Shown one piece after another: positions 20,520 to 31,979 of a stretch of DNA of 64,000 nt (position 1 is its first letter; the number at the start of each line of letters is the position of its first letter). The stretch covers positions 147,170,043 through 147,234,042 of the forward strand of contig NC_071353.1 in NCBI RefSeq assembly GCF_943734655.1, in the 5' to 3' direction. A program made the translations under genes and the position numbers. Under the pieces are notes generated by a model. That model ran no database searches and had not been told where the DNA came from. It was given only the letters and a program-made list of their open reading frames with translations. The stretch is from Sabethes cyaneus (taxonomy: Eukaryota; Arthropoda; Insecta; Diptera; Culicidae).

Positions 20520-21261
20520 TGATCTTCGAAAATTTCGTACTGATGTTTTGATACCATTTAGAAGCTATTTGAGTTCACTTCACGGGTGGCAAAGAAGTTT
20601 CTATATTATTTAATTAGCTTTCATCATGATTCTGCGCAAGACGGGACCATCACCTTTCGATTCCTTGCATTTTTTACATAGGAATAGGTATCTTGTAAGA
20701 TTCCAAACTAGCGGCTTCCAAATATTGAGATTGCGAGCTTGTTTTTGTCCATTGTGCAATGGTCGTACCGAACTATTCAATTCATCTATTGTCCCCGAAT
20801 AATTTAGTTAATATATGGTTGTATCGAACCATTTTAATTAAATGCCAATCAGGATAATTTTATGCATCAATGGTCGTACCGAACAATTTCAGCCGTCTAT
20901 GGTCGTACCGAACCATACACTAAGAATTTATTTGGTTTAGTTTCTATGTTTCCCACACATAGATTTTGGCAAAGTGCCCAGTAAATGAACTTTGTGTGCC
21001 AAACAGTTATGATTAATGTGTACGCGAAAAATTGGCACATACTATTCATATGCGTGTAATTTTTATGTGCACGTCTGGGTCGAATGTGGTTATATGTGCC
21101 ACCTGATAATCATATGGAGTTTCATATGGAAATTTGCCATTAGTTATGTGCAGAATATTTTGAGTGAATACTTTATTGAACACCGAACCATTTGGTCAAT
21201 GGTCGTACCAAAACATTTAATTTATCTATGGTCGTGCCGAACCATATATCATATACAGTAA
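20520..21261. repeat. Dispersed ATGGTCGTACCGAACCAT motif array
   Basis: The 18-mer or close variants occur at about 20758, 20816, 20869, 20899, 21199 and 21228, irregularly spaced, with a diverged copy near 22828. The word starts ATGGT and ends ACCAT, so it is a partial palindrome. The spacer DNA is AT-rich with no gene. The carrier element is unrecognised. Confidence 0.55.
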
Positions 21262-22377
21262 CTAGAGGACCCGGCGTGCGTTGCTACGCCATTCTAAAAA
21301 GGGGGTAAATGCATAATTCTGAAGATTTGATTAATTGTAATTTTGCAACCAAGAGCTTTCTTTTTGACAACCCAAGATATTCCTAAATCATGCCGAAAAT
21401 TTCTAATCCAACGCATCAGCATTTGTGACTCGAGCAGCAAGTCCAACATAACAATTTGGGTTTTATTACCAACCCTTAAAATGGTAATGTTGGCAAAATC
21501 TTAATAAAATATCAGTGCAGTCAATCCAACTGCATCAGTTGAAAACTGGTCAGAAACCATAAACTTAGTGTAATCTCAACATTATTTTCTTCATATTTTC
21601 ATTTCAACAATGTATTTTCTCTGCCTTTTCTTTTGTTTTTAAAATAAGTGTTATATTATCTTACTTTTATTTAATTTGACCCATTATATAGGCTTCACCG
21701 ATTTATTCTTAACAATTTTTTTCCAAATTTATCTTATATTTTAATATGGACGGCAACACTCGCGAGTTCCATTACTTTTTGAATATTGCAAAAAATTCTG
21801 TTTAATTTGTATGATAGTCCTCCCCTCTTCCAGAGGGGAGAGGAATCTCAATACACTATAGAAAAAAAATTTGCCTCCAGTAGCCTTCAAATTCATTTGC
21901 TTGATTAATGGACGAGATATGGGGAAATTTGTGTATTATTTGTATTGGAGCCCCCCTCTTAGAAGAATGAGGTTTCTCAATCTACCATAGAAAAAAATCA
22001 ACCTCCAAAAACCTTTACATACCAAATTTGGTTCCATTTGCTTGATTAATGGCCAAGTTGTGAAGAAATTTTTGTTTTATTTGTATGGAAGCCCCCCCTC
22101 TTAAACGAAGGAGAGGTCTTAATTTACCATAGAAAAAATATCAGCCTCCGAAGACCTTCACATGCCAAATTTGATTCCATTTGCTTGATTAGTTCCCGAG
22201 TTATGAAGAAATTTGTGTTTCATTTGTATGGGAGCCCCCCCTTCTAGAGGAAGGAGGGGTCTCAAACCATGCTAACAACATTCCTCACCAAGTTTGCCAA
22301 GTTTCATCAAAATCCGTCGAGTGGTTTGCGAATCTATACCGGACACACGAACAGCATTTCATTTTTATATATATAGA
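21262..22377 (-). mobile_element. Helitron-like element with internal tandem units
   Basis: Begins CTAG-AGGACCCGGCG and ends in TATATATAGA, so on the minus strand it runs TC...CTAG. Inside are about four units each holding a GGGAGCCCCCC-type tract, a CCATAGAAAAAA stretch and TTGCTTGATTA. These units are shared with 1240-2008 and 26819-27715. No ORF. Confidence 0.55.
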
Positions 22378-22790
22378 TACATAGATATCTTGATATAAAG
22401 CAACCTCGATTTCAAGTAACTTCGATATAACATAGCTTGATATAACGCAATTTTTACCTCGGTATAACGTAGTTTTTGGGAAAGTCTGCAAAGTAATAAA
22501 AAACAATTGGCTTCGCCTTTCTATTGAGCAAAAATCATTCGTATTTTTTTAATTTTTAAGTCATATGATGAACGTTAGTTAGATTTCTAAATTTCAATTA
22601 ACATCATCTTTACACATTCTTCATTTTTTCGCATTTTTCAATCAACAAGTACAATCATCATAAAATTTGGAAGTTAACGGTTTGAAAGGCTCGTCTTTCG
22701 GTTGCAATCGATTTCATTCGAACAAATAAATTTTATTTTTGCTTGGATATAACGTAACTTCGAGATATTACTGTATACATATATACTTAT
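22378..22790. repeat. CGATATAACG repeats around AT-rich DNA
   Basis: Short units such as TCGATATAACATAGCTTGATATAACG at 22380-22490 are answered near 22740 by GGATATAACGTAACTTCGAGATA, opposite in sense. This looks like the termini of a small pogo/Tc1-type element. The class is inferred from motif style only. Confidence 0.4.
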
Positions 22791-24130
22791 ACAGAAATAT
22801 TTTGATTACCATATGGGTGGGTAGAGTGGTCGTGCGGAACCATTTCTTTTAATTAAGTTATGGCAGCACCGGACCGTTCCATTCATATTCGGAGCATCTG
22901 AATTTCGCTGTATCAATGTTGATGACCAAGTAGACCCAACCCAAGATTTACCGGAAAGCAAGGTAATAAACAAGCAGTATAAAAACATACTTGACAAGTT
23001 CAAGTATGGAGTATCCTATTCATACTGGAATAATAAAACATGGTTAATACTTAGTAATGTACCAAACAAATAAGCCTTCGAAACACGTAATAATATTCTA
23101 CTACTACTACTACTGCGACTACTATTTTTAATAAAATATACGGATTGTAGATGCATATGCGCAATGCATTCAATATACATCCCTGAGCCCTGCAACGTAA
23201 ACTGTCTTTTCCCGGCGGGAAGGCAACGTCTGATGAAGGTTATTTAGTTTCATTCCACTGATAAAACTATTAGTCAAATCTTGTTCCCACATTTCTAGTT
23301 TGAACGGTATAGACGAATTTTGCTCTAAAGTAAATAAAAGTTTCTTCTGTTTTTAAAGCAATATGTACTTTTTGTGCTTCTTGGGCGATTCTTCGCGAAA
23401 AACCTCAACAACAAATCTGATGCATTCCGTTAAAACAGGAACTATCCGGTCACGATCGACCTATTGTGCGAAGTCTACTTTACAGCTACAAATAATCACA
23501 CAAGTCTTACTTTGTTGACCAATTGCAGACAACTGACTGAGATTAGCAGCAGTCAGGTTCGCGTTGAACGCGTTCGGAACTGTTCACTTGGTTTCTCGCG
23601 ACGGTAGCGCAACGTAGCCCAACACAGAAACTGAATTTTTCTTACCTCAGTTGTTTCAAATATAGCCTCGTCTCATTTTTGGAACTGAAGTTTCCAAGCA
23701 AGTTTCACTTGACGTAAAAAATCATTTGCCATAGTATTTGTCTGAATGATTGAACTTCCAATATGGGTCATACAATAATAGTCCTTATCAAAGGACGCAG
23801 TTATATGATTCTTCAGGAAAGGAAAAAATGATACAACTTAAATTACAGTTAACGGTATACAGGTGATTTAAAAAAACACCCGCACGGTTATGTTGAAGTC
23901 GAACAAATGTACCACCGCGGTGAAGCTTGTCGACTTAAAAGAAATTGGAAAGGACATTGGTAATGACAATAAACTTATCCCAAGTAGGCCCAAGTTGATT
24001 CTACTAAGATTCGATGCCGCTTGAATATCGACGTATTCAACCAAGCAATTTTCACGGCGAGGCTCGACACTGGCTGCTATTTTCATTGAATTTTTATGCG
24101 CATCAGAGACTGACGAGGTTAACGGGTATT
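22791..24130. other. Intergenic, nothing recognised
   Basis: Minus and plus frames below 75 codons have no domain. A CTACTACTACTACTG microsatellite lies near 23100. I see no inverted ends or paralogous copy within the window. Confidence 0.4.
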
Positions 24131-24597
24131 TTTGTCGTCAGTAAAATTCCTTCGACGACATGTTCCTTGTTGAACGCACCAGCTGCGACTGTTGTTGGCA
24201 GTTTTCTAAATTTCACTTTGATGGAAAGTCATTTCATGCCTGTGAAATACTTTTATTGTTAGCGAGTTACTTATTACTACTGGTTAGTTCTTTATTTGTG
24301 TGAAATGCGACGTGCTTAATCACACAATCTAGATGGTTGATTCAAAGATCCAAAAGAAGGTTTGTAGTTGCCTCTCAATTGGAAGTTTTACGTGCTGTAT
24401 GGCATGGCATGTAGCGCCGTCTTGTTGAAACCACATATCGACCAGATGCAATGCTTGGCATCTTGACTGTGGCCGAGTAACACAATCTCAAAATTGTTGT
24501 GAACAGCGACCATCGTCAATTTAACAATCCAAAAAAAAAACTAGAAAAGCACGCCGCATATCGAAACAATACATCTGTGGCTTTTTTTCTCTTCCAG
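24131..24597 (+). promoter_or_regulatory. ZNF-4 upstream module with best-preserved transposase fossil
   Basis: The block CATTTCATGCCTGTGAAATAC and GCGACGTGCTTAATCACAC matches ZNF-6 and ZNF-8 upstream DNA, but the RT fossil those genes carry is deleted here. About 24401-24447 read on the minus strand gives MWFQQDGATCHA without a stop, the clearest copy of the Tc1/mariner core. The acceptor tract is CTTTTTTTCTCTTCCAG with AG at 24596-24597. Confidence 0.65.
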
Positions 24598-25417
24598 CGA
24601 GGCGGACACGGTGGCCAGACGAACTGGTGGCCAGCGAAAATACATTTGCGATATCTGCGGCAAAAATTTTGCCGGAAGAACCAGTCTCCGGGCACATCGG
24701 AGAATTCATACCGGCGAACGGCCATTCGAATGCGACGTCTGTGGTGAAGCTTTTATCATTAAGCTCGGACTTGACTACCATCGAGCGTCTCATACGCAGG
24801 AAAAGAGCTTCAAATGTGAAATATGTAACAAAATGTTTTCACTGAAAATACAATTGTCCTTTCATCAGAAGGGTCACAGCAAGGACCGTCCGCATGTATG
24901 CCCCGTATGTGGCACTGGCTTCAGAGGGAGGTCTTTGCTTGCCAGACATATGACCAGCCACAGCGTGGATCGACAGTTCAAATGTGACCTTTGTGGTGCT
25001 GCATTCAAGGGACAGCACTCGTTAGTAATTCACCAAAAACTGCACGACGAGCCACCGCTTAAATGTGATATATGTGACAGACCTTTCAAGTGTGGCTACC
25101 GACTTAAGAAGCATAAAATCGTAATCCATCAAACAGAGGAAAAGAAATTCAACTGTGAAATATGCGGAAGAGATTTTCACTTCAATAAACAACTGAGATA
25201 TCACCTGAAAACGCACAGCTCAGACCGTCCATATGAGTGTGCACATTGCGGAAAAACCTTCCGAGAAAAATCGGTGATTGCAACACACGTGCTCCTCCAC
25301 TCTAGTGAGCGAAGCTTTAAGTGCGGCATCTGTGGATCATCGTTCAAAACTGGTTCTTATCGAAATGTTCACCGCAGGAAGTATCACCCGGAATGTCAGT
25401 CTAAACCTTCGAAGTGA
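24598..25417 (+). CDS. ZNF-4: 9-finger C2H2 protein, terminal exon
   Basis: Encodes about 272 residues with nine fingers. Fingers 1-8 follow ZNF-3/ZNF-5 closely. The ninth starts like finger 9 of the paralogues (SERSFKCGICGSS) and finishes like finger 18 (FKTGSYRNVHRRKYH), so fingers 10-17 and the halves on either side were lost by recombination inside the shared CGSS codons at about 25320-25335. The frame is intact and the tail (CQSKPSK) matches ZNF-5. Use of GTG at 24611 as start is unlikely; entry is by the AG at 24597. It may be a functional short isoform-like paralogue. Confidence 0.88.
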
Positions 25418-25458
25418 AATGTATAGTTCTTATCGTTCTTCCGGAGGAATGCTAAAAT

Positions 25459-25566
25459 TCCAAGTAACAATATGGGTTTTATTGCGCTCTTATTGCGGCT
25501 TATATGACCATAATTGGTCATACAAACCGTAATAAGAGTACAATAAAACGTGCATTGTTTCTTGGG
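25459..25566 (+). mobile_element. MITE in the ZNF-4 3' UTR with poly(A) signal
   Basis: Same element and position as in ZNF-3; AATAAA at 25542-25547 lies in its right arm. After it the native flank resumes with GCGAACTTTCTTGTTACC and the GGCATCCGAAAATAAGACC block. Confidence 0.75.
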
Positions 25567-26410
25567 GTGTTTCTATTTCACAATATGTTCTAAACTCAAA
25601 TAAAATATCATATTCTAATCAAATATGTTACTGATGTGTTTCAAAAATTTGATTCTTCACGTCCCAAGACCCAACTTTTCAGCGAACTTTCTTGTTACCA
25701 TCAAAATGTACACAAAATTTATGCTTCAATATACGGGTTTTGTTAAAATAATACCCTTAAATTTTCACTTGAGCAAACAATTAATTTATAAGGCATCCGA
25801 AAATAAGACCCCCGATAGTCTGTGGAAGGTGAGCTAATTATCTGTTGGCTCGATTAAAGAATATTTTCGGAAAAAAATTCAGTTGCGATTTTGGAAGAAA
25901 ATGTTAAGCTTGAAATTCTTTATCTAAGTTGGACTGCTGGTTGATCCTTTTCGACCTTATATGACTTTTGCTGGTTACCACAGCCCAGATCCAGTCTTCG
26001 ATTCATTCGATACCCTGATGCTCTCTCCCCTTTACTATAATGATGGTATATGGTATATGTAATAAAATATGTGTTATATGAATGAATATGCAATATAGGA
26101 AGATTACTAAATATAGCCACTATGATTTTATCATTGAGATGAAATGAGTATATATGGGCAAAAATAGATAAACCTCACCAGTCCTGCACCATTCGAGTGT
26201 CCATAAGTGCTTCCATTATTAATTTAATTTTTTCTTCTGGTATCCATTAGCATTATTTGAACTTTTTTTTACCAGAGTTTTCACTGTACAGTAGGAGGTG
26301 GTTCATGAGCTAAAACGAAACAAATAATTAAAATAACTTATATTCAGTTTTCCTGCTAACAAGGCCGTGTAGATCAGCCGTCACCCAAACCCGCAGTTTT
26401 GAGAACAGCA
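25567..26410. other. ZNF-4 3' flank then unrecognised DNA
   Basis: The conserved ZNF 3' block ends near 25815. From about 25815 to 26410 no domain or repeat partner was found, apart from AT-rich text near 26040 (TATATG repeats). Confidence 0.4.
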
Positions 26411-26414
26411 CAAA

Positions 26415-26610
26415 ACACTTGTGCAAAAGTTGGACTGTAATTTTCAAGTGCAGTTCTCGAACGTTTCTGGAATTCTGCAAGGTATACTATAGGAATTTTC
26501 AATATTACCGTACAGGTTTCGGTCGAATGGTGCATAGAATTTCATCAAATTTTGTACCCGAACATAGTTTGAAAAAAAAAACTTCTCAAAAGTTTCATAA
26601 GTTAGTATTT
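26415..26610 (+). repeat. Orphan ZNF-type upstream fragment with RT fossil
   Basis: About 26425-26600 aligns with 35825-36000 and 56995-57180: TGCAAAAGTTGGACTGTAAT, a shortened FGVPQG fossil missing about 22 bases, then GGAATTTTCAATATT and GGTCGAATGGTGCAT. No zinc-finger exon follows, so this is a stray piece of the duplicated promoter region. Confidence 0.55.
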
Positions 26611-26818
26611 GATTGAGCCATTTAATGGCTATGCCGTTCGATTTGCGGTTTTCGAAACATCTCAGGTCTTTTGCCATTCAAAAATACTTTTCCAGAAGAA
26701 TCGGATCAGTTCGGTTTGATTTATGGACCTCAGGCAGTCATAAGACTGATTGGGAGGTTCTCCTACGCTGTCTGTTTGTGTATAAGAGAGCATACAGATC
26801 AATTGTGTTTATATAATA

Positions 26819-27715
26819 CTAGCTGACCCGACAAACTTCGTATTGCCTCAAATTAACTTGTGCTGTACATAAACCATGAATCTCGGATGATCTTTGTCAC
26901 AATCTCGAGTTTTGCAAGCCTCCCAGTGGGCGGCGCTTCCGACGGCGGGTCACCGGCAACACTCGCGACCGTCTCGTCCTGAATGATCTAGTGTTACTAT
27001 AGATAGTTTTTGTGGTCTTGTATTGACTAATGTTTTATGGAAGAGTCTCGATTTTCTCGAGTTCGATTAGTTTTTGAGTTTCGCAAAAATTTCTGTTTTA
27101 TTTGTATGAGAGTCCATATCCCCCTACCACAGGGGTGAGAGGTCTCTAACTATCATAAAATAAATTCAAGACTCAAAAATCTCCTGCATGCTAAATTTGG
27201 TTCCATTGGCTTGATTAGTACTCAAATTATAAGGAAATTTGTATTTCATTTGCATGGGAGCCCCCCCCCCTCTTAAAAGAGGAAGGGGTCGTAATTCACC
27301 ATAGAAAAAATTTCTGCCATCCAAAACTCCCACATGCCAAATTTGGTTCCATTTGCTTGATTAGTTCTCGAGTTATGAGGAAATTTGTATTTTGTTTGTA
27401 TAGGAGCCCTCCCTCTTAATGTGTGGAGGGGTCCTAATTCACCATAGAAAATATTCTTGCCCTCGAAAACTTTCACATGCCAAATTTTGTTCTATTTGCT
27501 TGATTAGTTCTCGAGTTATGCAGAAATTTGTGTTTTATTTGTATGGGAGCCCTCCCTCTTAGTGGGGGGAGGGGTCTTCAACCATCACTAAAACCTTTCC
27601 TGGCCCCAAAAATCTCTACATGCAAATTCTCACGCCGATTGGTTCAATAGTTTTTGATTCTATAAGGAACATACGGACAGACAGACAGACAGAAATCCTT
27701 CTTTATAGGTATAGA
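26819..27715 (-). mobile_element. Helitron-like element
   Basis: Starts CTAGCTGACCCGACAAAC and ends in CAGACAGACAGACAGAAATCC plus a TATAGGTATAGA terminus; on the minus strand this is the TC...CTAG layout of 1240-2008. It contains four tandem GGGAGCCCnnCTCTTA-type units and poly-C up to nine. No ORF. Confidence 0.55.
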
Positions 27716-28407
27716 TTATCTATAATGTATTTTTTTTTAAGTTTTCTTGAATGTGTAAATAGATGAAATATTTTGAAGATATAGGGTAACGGCACCAGTT
27801 TTCGCCACCTTAGTGGATCACAGGTGTTTTATTGCCAGTTGGCGTACGATAATTGCCATAACATATTCATTGATTTAAACAAAATTATATACTTAATCAA
27901 TAAAATACGATTCCAGAACCTTGATAATTGTACAACTTAAGTTATCATTATTTTCAGTTTGTGTTCTCAGATCGGGGTGATTTTTTCTGCTGCACAGCTA
28001 TGGATGAGAAACAATAATTGTTGGAAAAACGATATATTTTGTGGTTACAGTAGAAAACTTAAAGATTTTTTCTATCGTTTATTTATTTATTTCAGTGATG
28101 GTGTATAAATAAACCTTAAATTATTGCTTATTTACTGGATTTTTAGAAAATTCTAGCTGGCGAAAACTGGTTCCCATTTTATGCAGGTGATCCAGTTTTC
28201 GCCATTGGCGAATTTCAATAGAGCGTTTTGAGCGCAGCACAGGCACCAGTTTTCGCCATGTTTACTTGATTGGGAATACTCCATTCTAACTACGCTGATT
28301 TAGTTCATAGAGGTTATTTTCCAAATTTAACATCCCAGATAGCTAATTTCAGAAAACCGAATTGTTATTAGATACATTAATTAATTTTTCATTTCTTTTT
28401 TTTGTTT

Positions 28408-28523
28408 AAATTATAGTCACTTTAACCAGTTTTGGGTCATTCGTGACTTCTGCGGGGTTGGGATTTGAACTCGGGTCCTCGGCGTGAGAGGCGTGAATGC
28501 TAACCACTACACCGGGTCTGACC
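28408..28523 (-). mobile_element. tRNA-derived SINE, copy 2
   Basis: On the minus strand it begins GGTCAGACCCGGTGTAGTGG, has TTAGCATTCACGCCTCTCACG, a B-box at GAGTTCAAATCCC and ends GACTATAATTTAAAC before an A-rich tail. Nested in the TIR element. It is not a tRNA gene: the acceptor and T-stem pairing are lost. Confidence 0.7.
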
Positions 28524-29384
28524 CCAGTCCGTCGTCATTTCTATCTATCTTATAAAAACGCTATGTGACAATCTGGACGATAAGAAAAATAATGTTAATA
28601 TGAATATTAAAAAATTAAAAAAATAATATAAGCATTCATTTGAAAGTTCTTCGAGTAGATCTGGAGGTACCACAATGACTTAACAAGCCAGTCATTATTT
28701 GTTTGAATCTCGAATGGGCGACACTGTAAGGGACAATATGATCCTAACAGTAACACCGAAATTGTCCTGCACTCTAACAATTTGCTTTGCTTAATTTATT
28801 TGAATAATTCAAGTCAAGTTTTCTCAAGAGCCTGCGCTCTTGATTACAAAGATTAGATATAATGTATTTTAAATGTACACAATTTATTATTGATATGACA
28901 ACTCAGATTTTACCAGCACATGTAAGATAACTAGAATTAAATGGATCAGAAAACATTTTTCATTTACGTTTGTAAAAGCAGCGCTACTATCTGCGGAAAG
29001 TCTAATAGTATTTTGCGACTACGATTCAAAAGCAACGTCCATTTATTATTTCCTGTTTTCTACCATGTTCATAAAATGTGGTGATTTCATCAGTAGAATC
29101 TGTTCTATAGATTCTTGCTTGTAATTACTGCATTTGAATGCAACACTATTTTTTTGAAACTCTGCAATTTATTACATTCGTAGCGTACCATCATATTCAC
29201 AAACATGAAAACCATCCGTTTTACAAAGGCAGTTCAGTGCACCTGTCAATTTTTTGAAAACTGACAAAATTTATTATCAAGAAACTAGTGAATGTGAAAT
29301 AATGATTAGCCAATAGACTTTATACATTAAAATTTGAAAGTTTCATTTACCCATGAGCGTTCCGATTTCCGTCGAATGCACGTT

Positions 29385-29625
29385 GGTAATTTCCCCAGGC
29401 AGTGTCTGTTGCCCTTGATACATGCACCTCCGCTACTCTTCACTTTCAACTTGTACTCCGCCAAATGTCATCCGCAAAGGAGCGTAAGTCTTCCGTGAGC
29501 ATAGTCTACCGGTCTAATGGGGGGTTTGAACATTGTCAGGTACGTACGGCAGCTTATGCCCCTTAATTGCAGCGTTTTGCGAAGGGCATCTGAATCTGCT
29601 ATAAAAGTTGGCATAGAAAACCGTG
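29385..29625 (-). pseudogene. Non-LTR element C-terminal fragment
   Basis: Matches 30700-30960 on the same strand (CTTGTACTCCGCCAAATGTC and ACATTGTCAGGTACGTACGG-type blocks). It encodes the LRTIFGG / LYKTIIRPVxxYG region of the retrotransposon tail, broken by stops. It lies inside the 2.3 kb TIR element. Confidence 0.6.
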
Positions 29626-30104
29626 AACCTGCAAAAGCTTTCAGTGTCAATAAATTATAAAATCTTGAAGTTTGACAGCCATGCTGATACGATTTCGGTC
29701 GTGTGCCAAATTAGAGATAGACGCTACTGATACTGATATCAAGTAAATTGCCATATCTCGGTTATTTCTCAACGGATTTCCATTTTCTTCTCCTCATTCA
29801 ACTGAAAATTGATTCAGGTTTTCGAAAAATACATAAATATAAATGAATTTCTAGACTAAAACATGCCACAAACGATGCTTCTAGGGGTGGCGAAAACTGG
29901 ATCTTGGGGGGTCGAAAACTGGTGCTTGTACAGGCATCACAAATTTTACCTTTACAACTATATTTTCAAACATTTAGTCTTAATTTTTATCCCAAATCAT
30001 AGGAAAAATGTTTCTGGTTATTGTAGGCTTGAAACTGCTCATCTATTTGCAACTATATGGCAGTAAATCTCGATTTTGCGGCGAAAACTGGTGTCGTTAC
30101 CCTA

Positions 30105-30465
30105 TTGGCAAATTATTAAAATTAATTATTGCCGGATAAATACAACCAAGTCTAACGTAATTTGTACTTGGGGTTACGACGCTGAAGTTACTCACATTGC
30201 GAGTTTCATATCGATGGGCTTCATTTGATGACCGTAGGTTTAGACTGTGTTTGATCAGATTTGTTTTAACTTTGAATATAAATAGCACAGACTCGTAATA
30301 ATTAATTTGGCGTAGGTTTTCAGCACTTTGTTAACAGCATATAAGTCTAAAGTTCTTACATTTGGGTCTAAATACTGCTCCCAGAAAATGATTCTCATGA
30401 ACTTATTCAGAGTAAGGGAGATTTTGCTTAGAACATAGTTGGGCGCGTTCTGCCATATCTTCTTC
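30105..30465. other. Intergenic, nothing recognised
   Basis: Short minus frames without domains; AT-rich. No repeat partner was found. Confidence 0.35.
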
Positions 30466-30469
30466 TTCT

Positions 30470-31800
30470 TCAGCAGCATAGAGCCGGGGTGGCGCGTGCT
30501 GTTTCAAGCACTCGTCTCCATTCAACTCGGTCTTGGGCCACTCGTCGCCAATTTCCTAGTCGTCTCAGAAGTCGCAAATCACTTTCGACCTGGTCGAGCC
30601 ATCGTGCACGTTGGGCCCCCCTGTTCCTGGTGCCGGTGTCGTCCGGCATCCTTACGACGTGTCCGGCCCACCGTAGCCTGCTAACTTTCGCTAGATGTAC
30701 GATGGGAGTCTCCCCAAGCAGTGCCTGTAGCTCGTGATTCATACGCCTCCGCCACTCTACGCTTTCAGTTTGTACTCCGCCAAATATCGTCCGCAGCACT
30801 TTCCGCTCAAACACGGCGTGTGCTCAAACTCCGGCGTGTCCGTCACGGCTTCAAGTCCATAAAGAACTGCCGGTCTAATAATGGTTTTGTACATTGTTAG
30901 CTTCGTGCGGCGGCGTATGCTTCCTGATCGTAGCGTTTTAAGAAGGGAAAAGTAGACACGATTTCCCGCTTGGATGCGCCGCTGGATCTCCTTACTAGTG
31001 TTGTTGTCCGCGGTCACCAGCGATCCCAAATACACGAACTCCTCTACCACTTCGAGTTCGTTTGCGAAGGGCAAAGTAGGTGCGATATCCTGCTTGAATA
31101 CGCCGCTAGCGAGTAGAGCCTTTGCTAGCGTTTCTCCGCCATGTTTATAAAGTTCTGCCGGTAGGCGGTCCTTCCCAGCGGCTTTATTGGTCTTCAGCAG
31201 CCCGATTTCTCGTTTGACTTCTTGGAGATCAGGTGCTAGGACATTACTATCTTCCATGGACGCTCCTAAGTTAATTTCCGTTCCGCCTCCTTCTTCGACT
31301 TCGCCATTGAGGTGTTCATCGAAGAACTGCTTCCACCTGTCGACCACCTCGCGCTCGTTTGTAATTAGATTCCCTCCCTCGTCCCTACACATGTCAGGTT
31401 TCGGTGTGTAGCCCTTCCGAGTTTGGTTCACCTTCTCATAAAACTTGCGCGTGTCATTAGCTCGGAATAGTTGCTCTAATTCTTCACGATCTCTGTCCTC
31501 CTTTTGGCGCTTTTTTCTCCTCAGGATCGTGGTCAACTGGTTCCTAGCTCGTCGGTATTTGGCCAGGTTCTCTCTAGTGACAATACTTAGATAATTTTTC
31601 CAAACATTTTTTTTTCTCCTCCACCGCTTGTTGGCATTCCCCATCAAACCAATCATTTTGTGTACTCCGAGGCTCAATACCTAGTGCCCCAACCGTCCCA
31701 CTAACAAATTCTGTCCCAACCGTCTTCGAGGTTTGAAGCACCTAACTCCTCGGAAGAAGGCAGTGCATCATTCAGTACTCAGTACGTTCTGCCATATAAT
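30470..31800 (-). pseudogene. Non-LTR retrotransposon with its polymerase core deleted
   Basis: Minus-strand frames 31677-30757 and 30814-30470 give, in order: an Arg/Lys-rich linker (ARNQLTTILRRKKRQ), VDRWKQFFDEHLNG, TNKAAGKDRLPAELY (finger region), then directly EVVEEFVYLGSLVTADNN, KLTMYKTIIRPAVLYGLEA and, after a frameshift, VLRTIFGG, RLRWAGHVVRMPDD and RGAQRARWLDQVE. The YADD-bearing palm should lie between AELY and VVEEF but is missing, so this copy cannot polymerise. Clade is tentative (RTE-like). It is the longest copy of the family also seen at 9.6, 16.5, 29.4, 43.6 and 46.6 kb. Confidence 0.8.
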
Positions 31801-31979
31801 ATTTAGATAGCTAATTTGTGAGTGTACATGAGCATAGAAAAGATTCTTTTTCTCTCTTGTAGGCAACGTATGGCTAGCTTGACGAAGAATTCCGAGAAAA
31901 CTATTTACTATTCTACGGTATATTTGTTCAACGTGTAGATTCCACTTAAGATTTTGCTGTAATATCAGCCCTAGGTATG

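Larger units (their letters stand above)
27784..30102. mobile_element. 2.3 kb TIR transposon, TA target site, no transposase
   Basis: The ends GGGTAACGGCACCAGTTTTC and its inverse (GAAAACTGGTGTCGTTACCC) differ at one position and are flanked by TA on both sides. CCAGTTTTCGCC or its inverse recurs subterminally at about 27799, 28158, 28192, 28245, 29889 and 29918. TA duplication and TIR layout fit the Tc1/mariner/pogo group. No transposase frame remains. Two other insertions are nested inside: a SINE (28408-28523) and a retrotransposon fragment (29385-29625). Confidence 0.7.
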
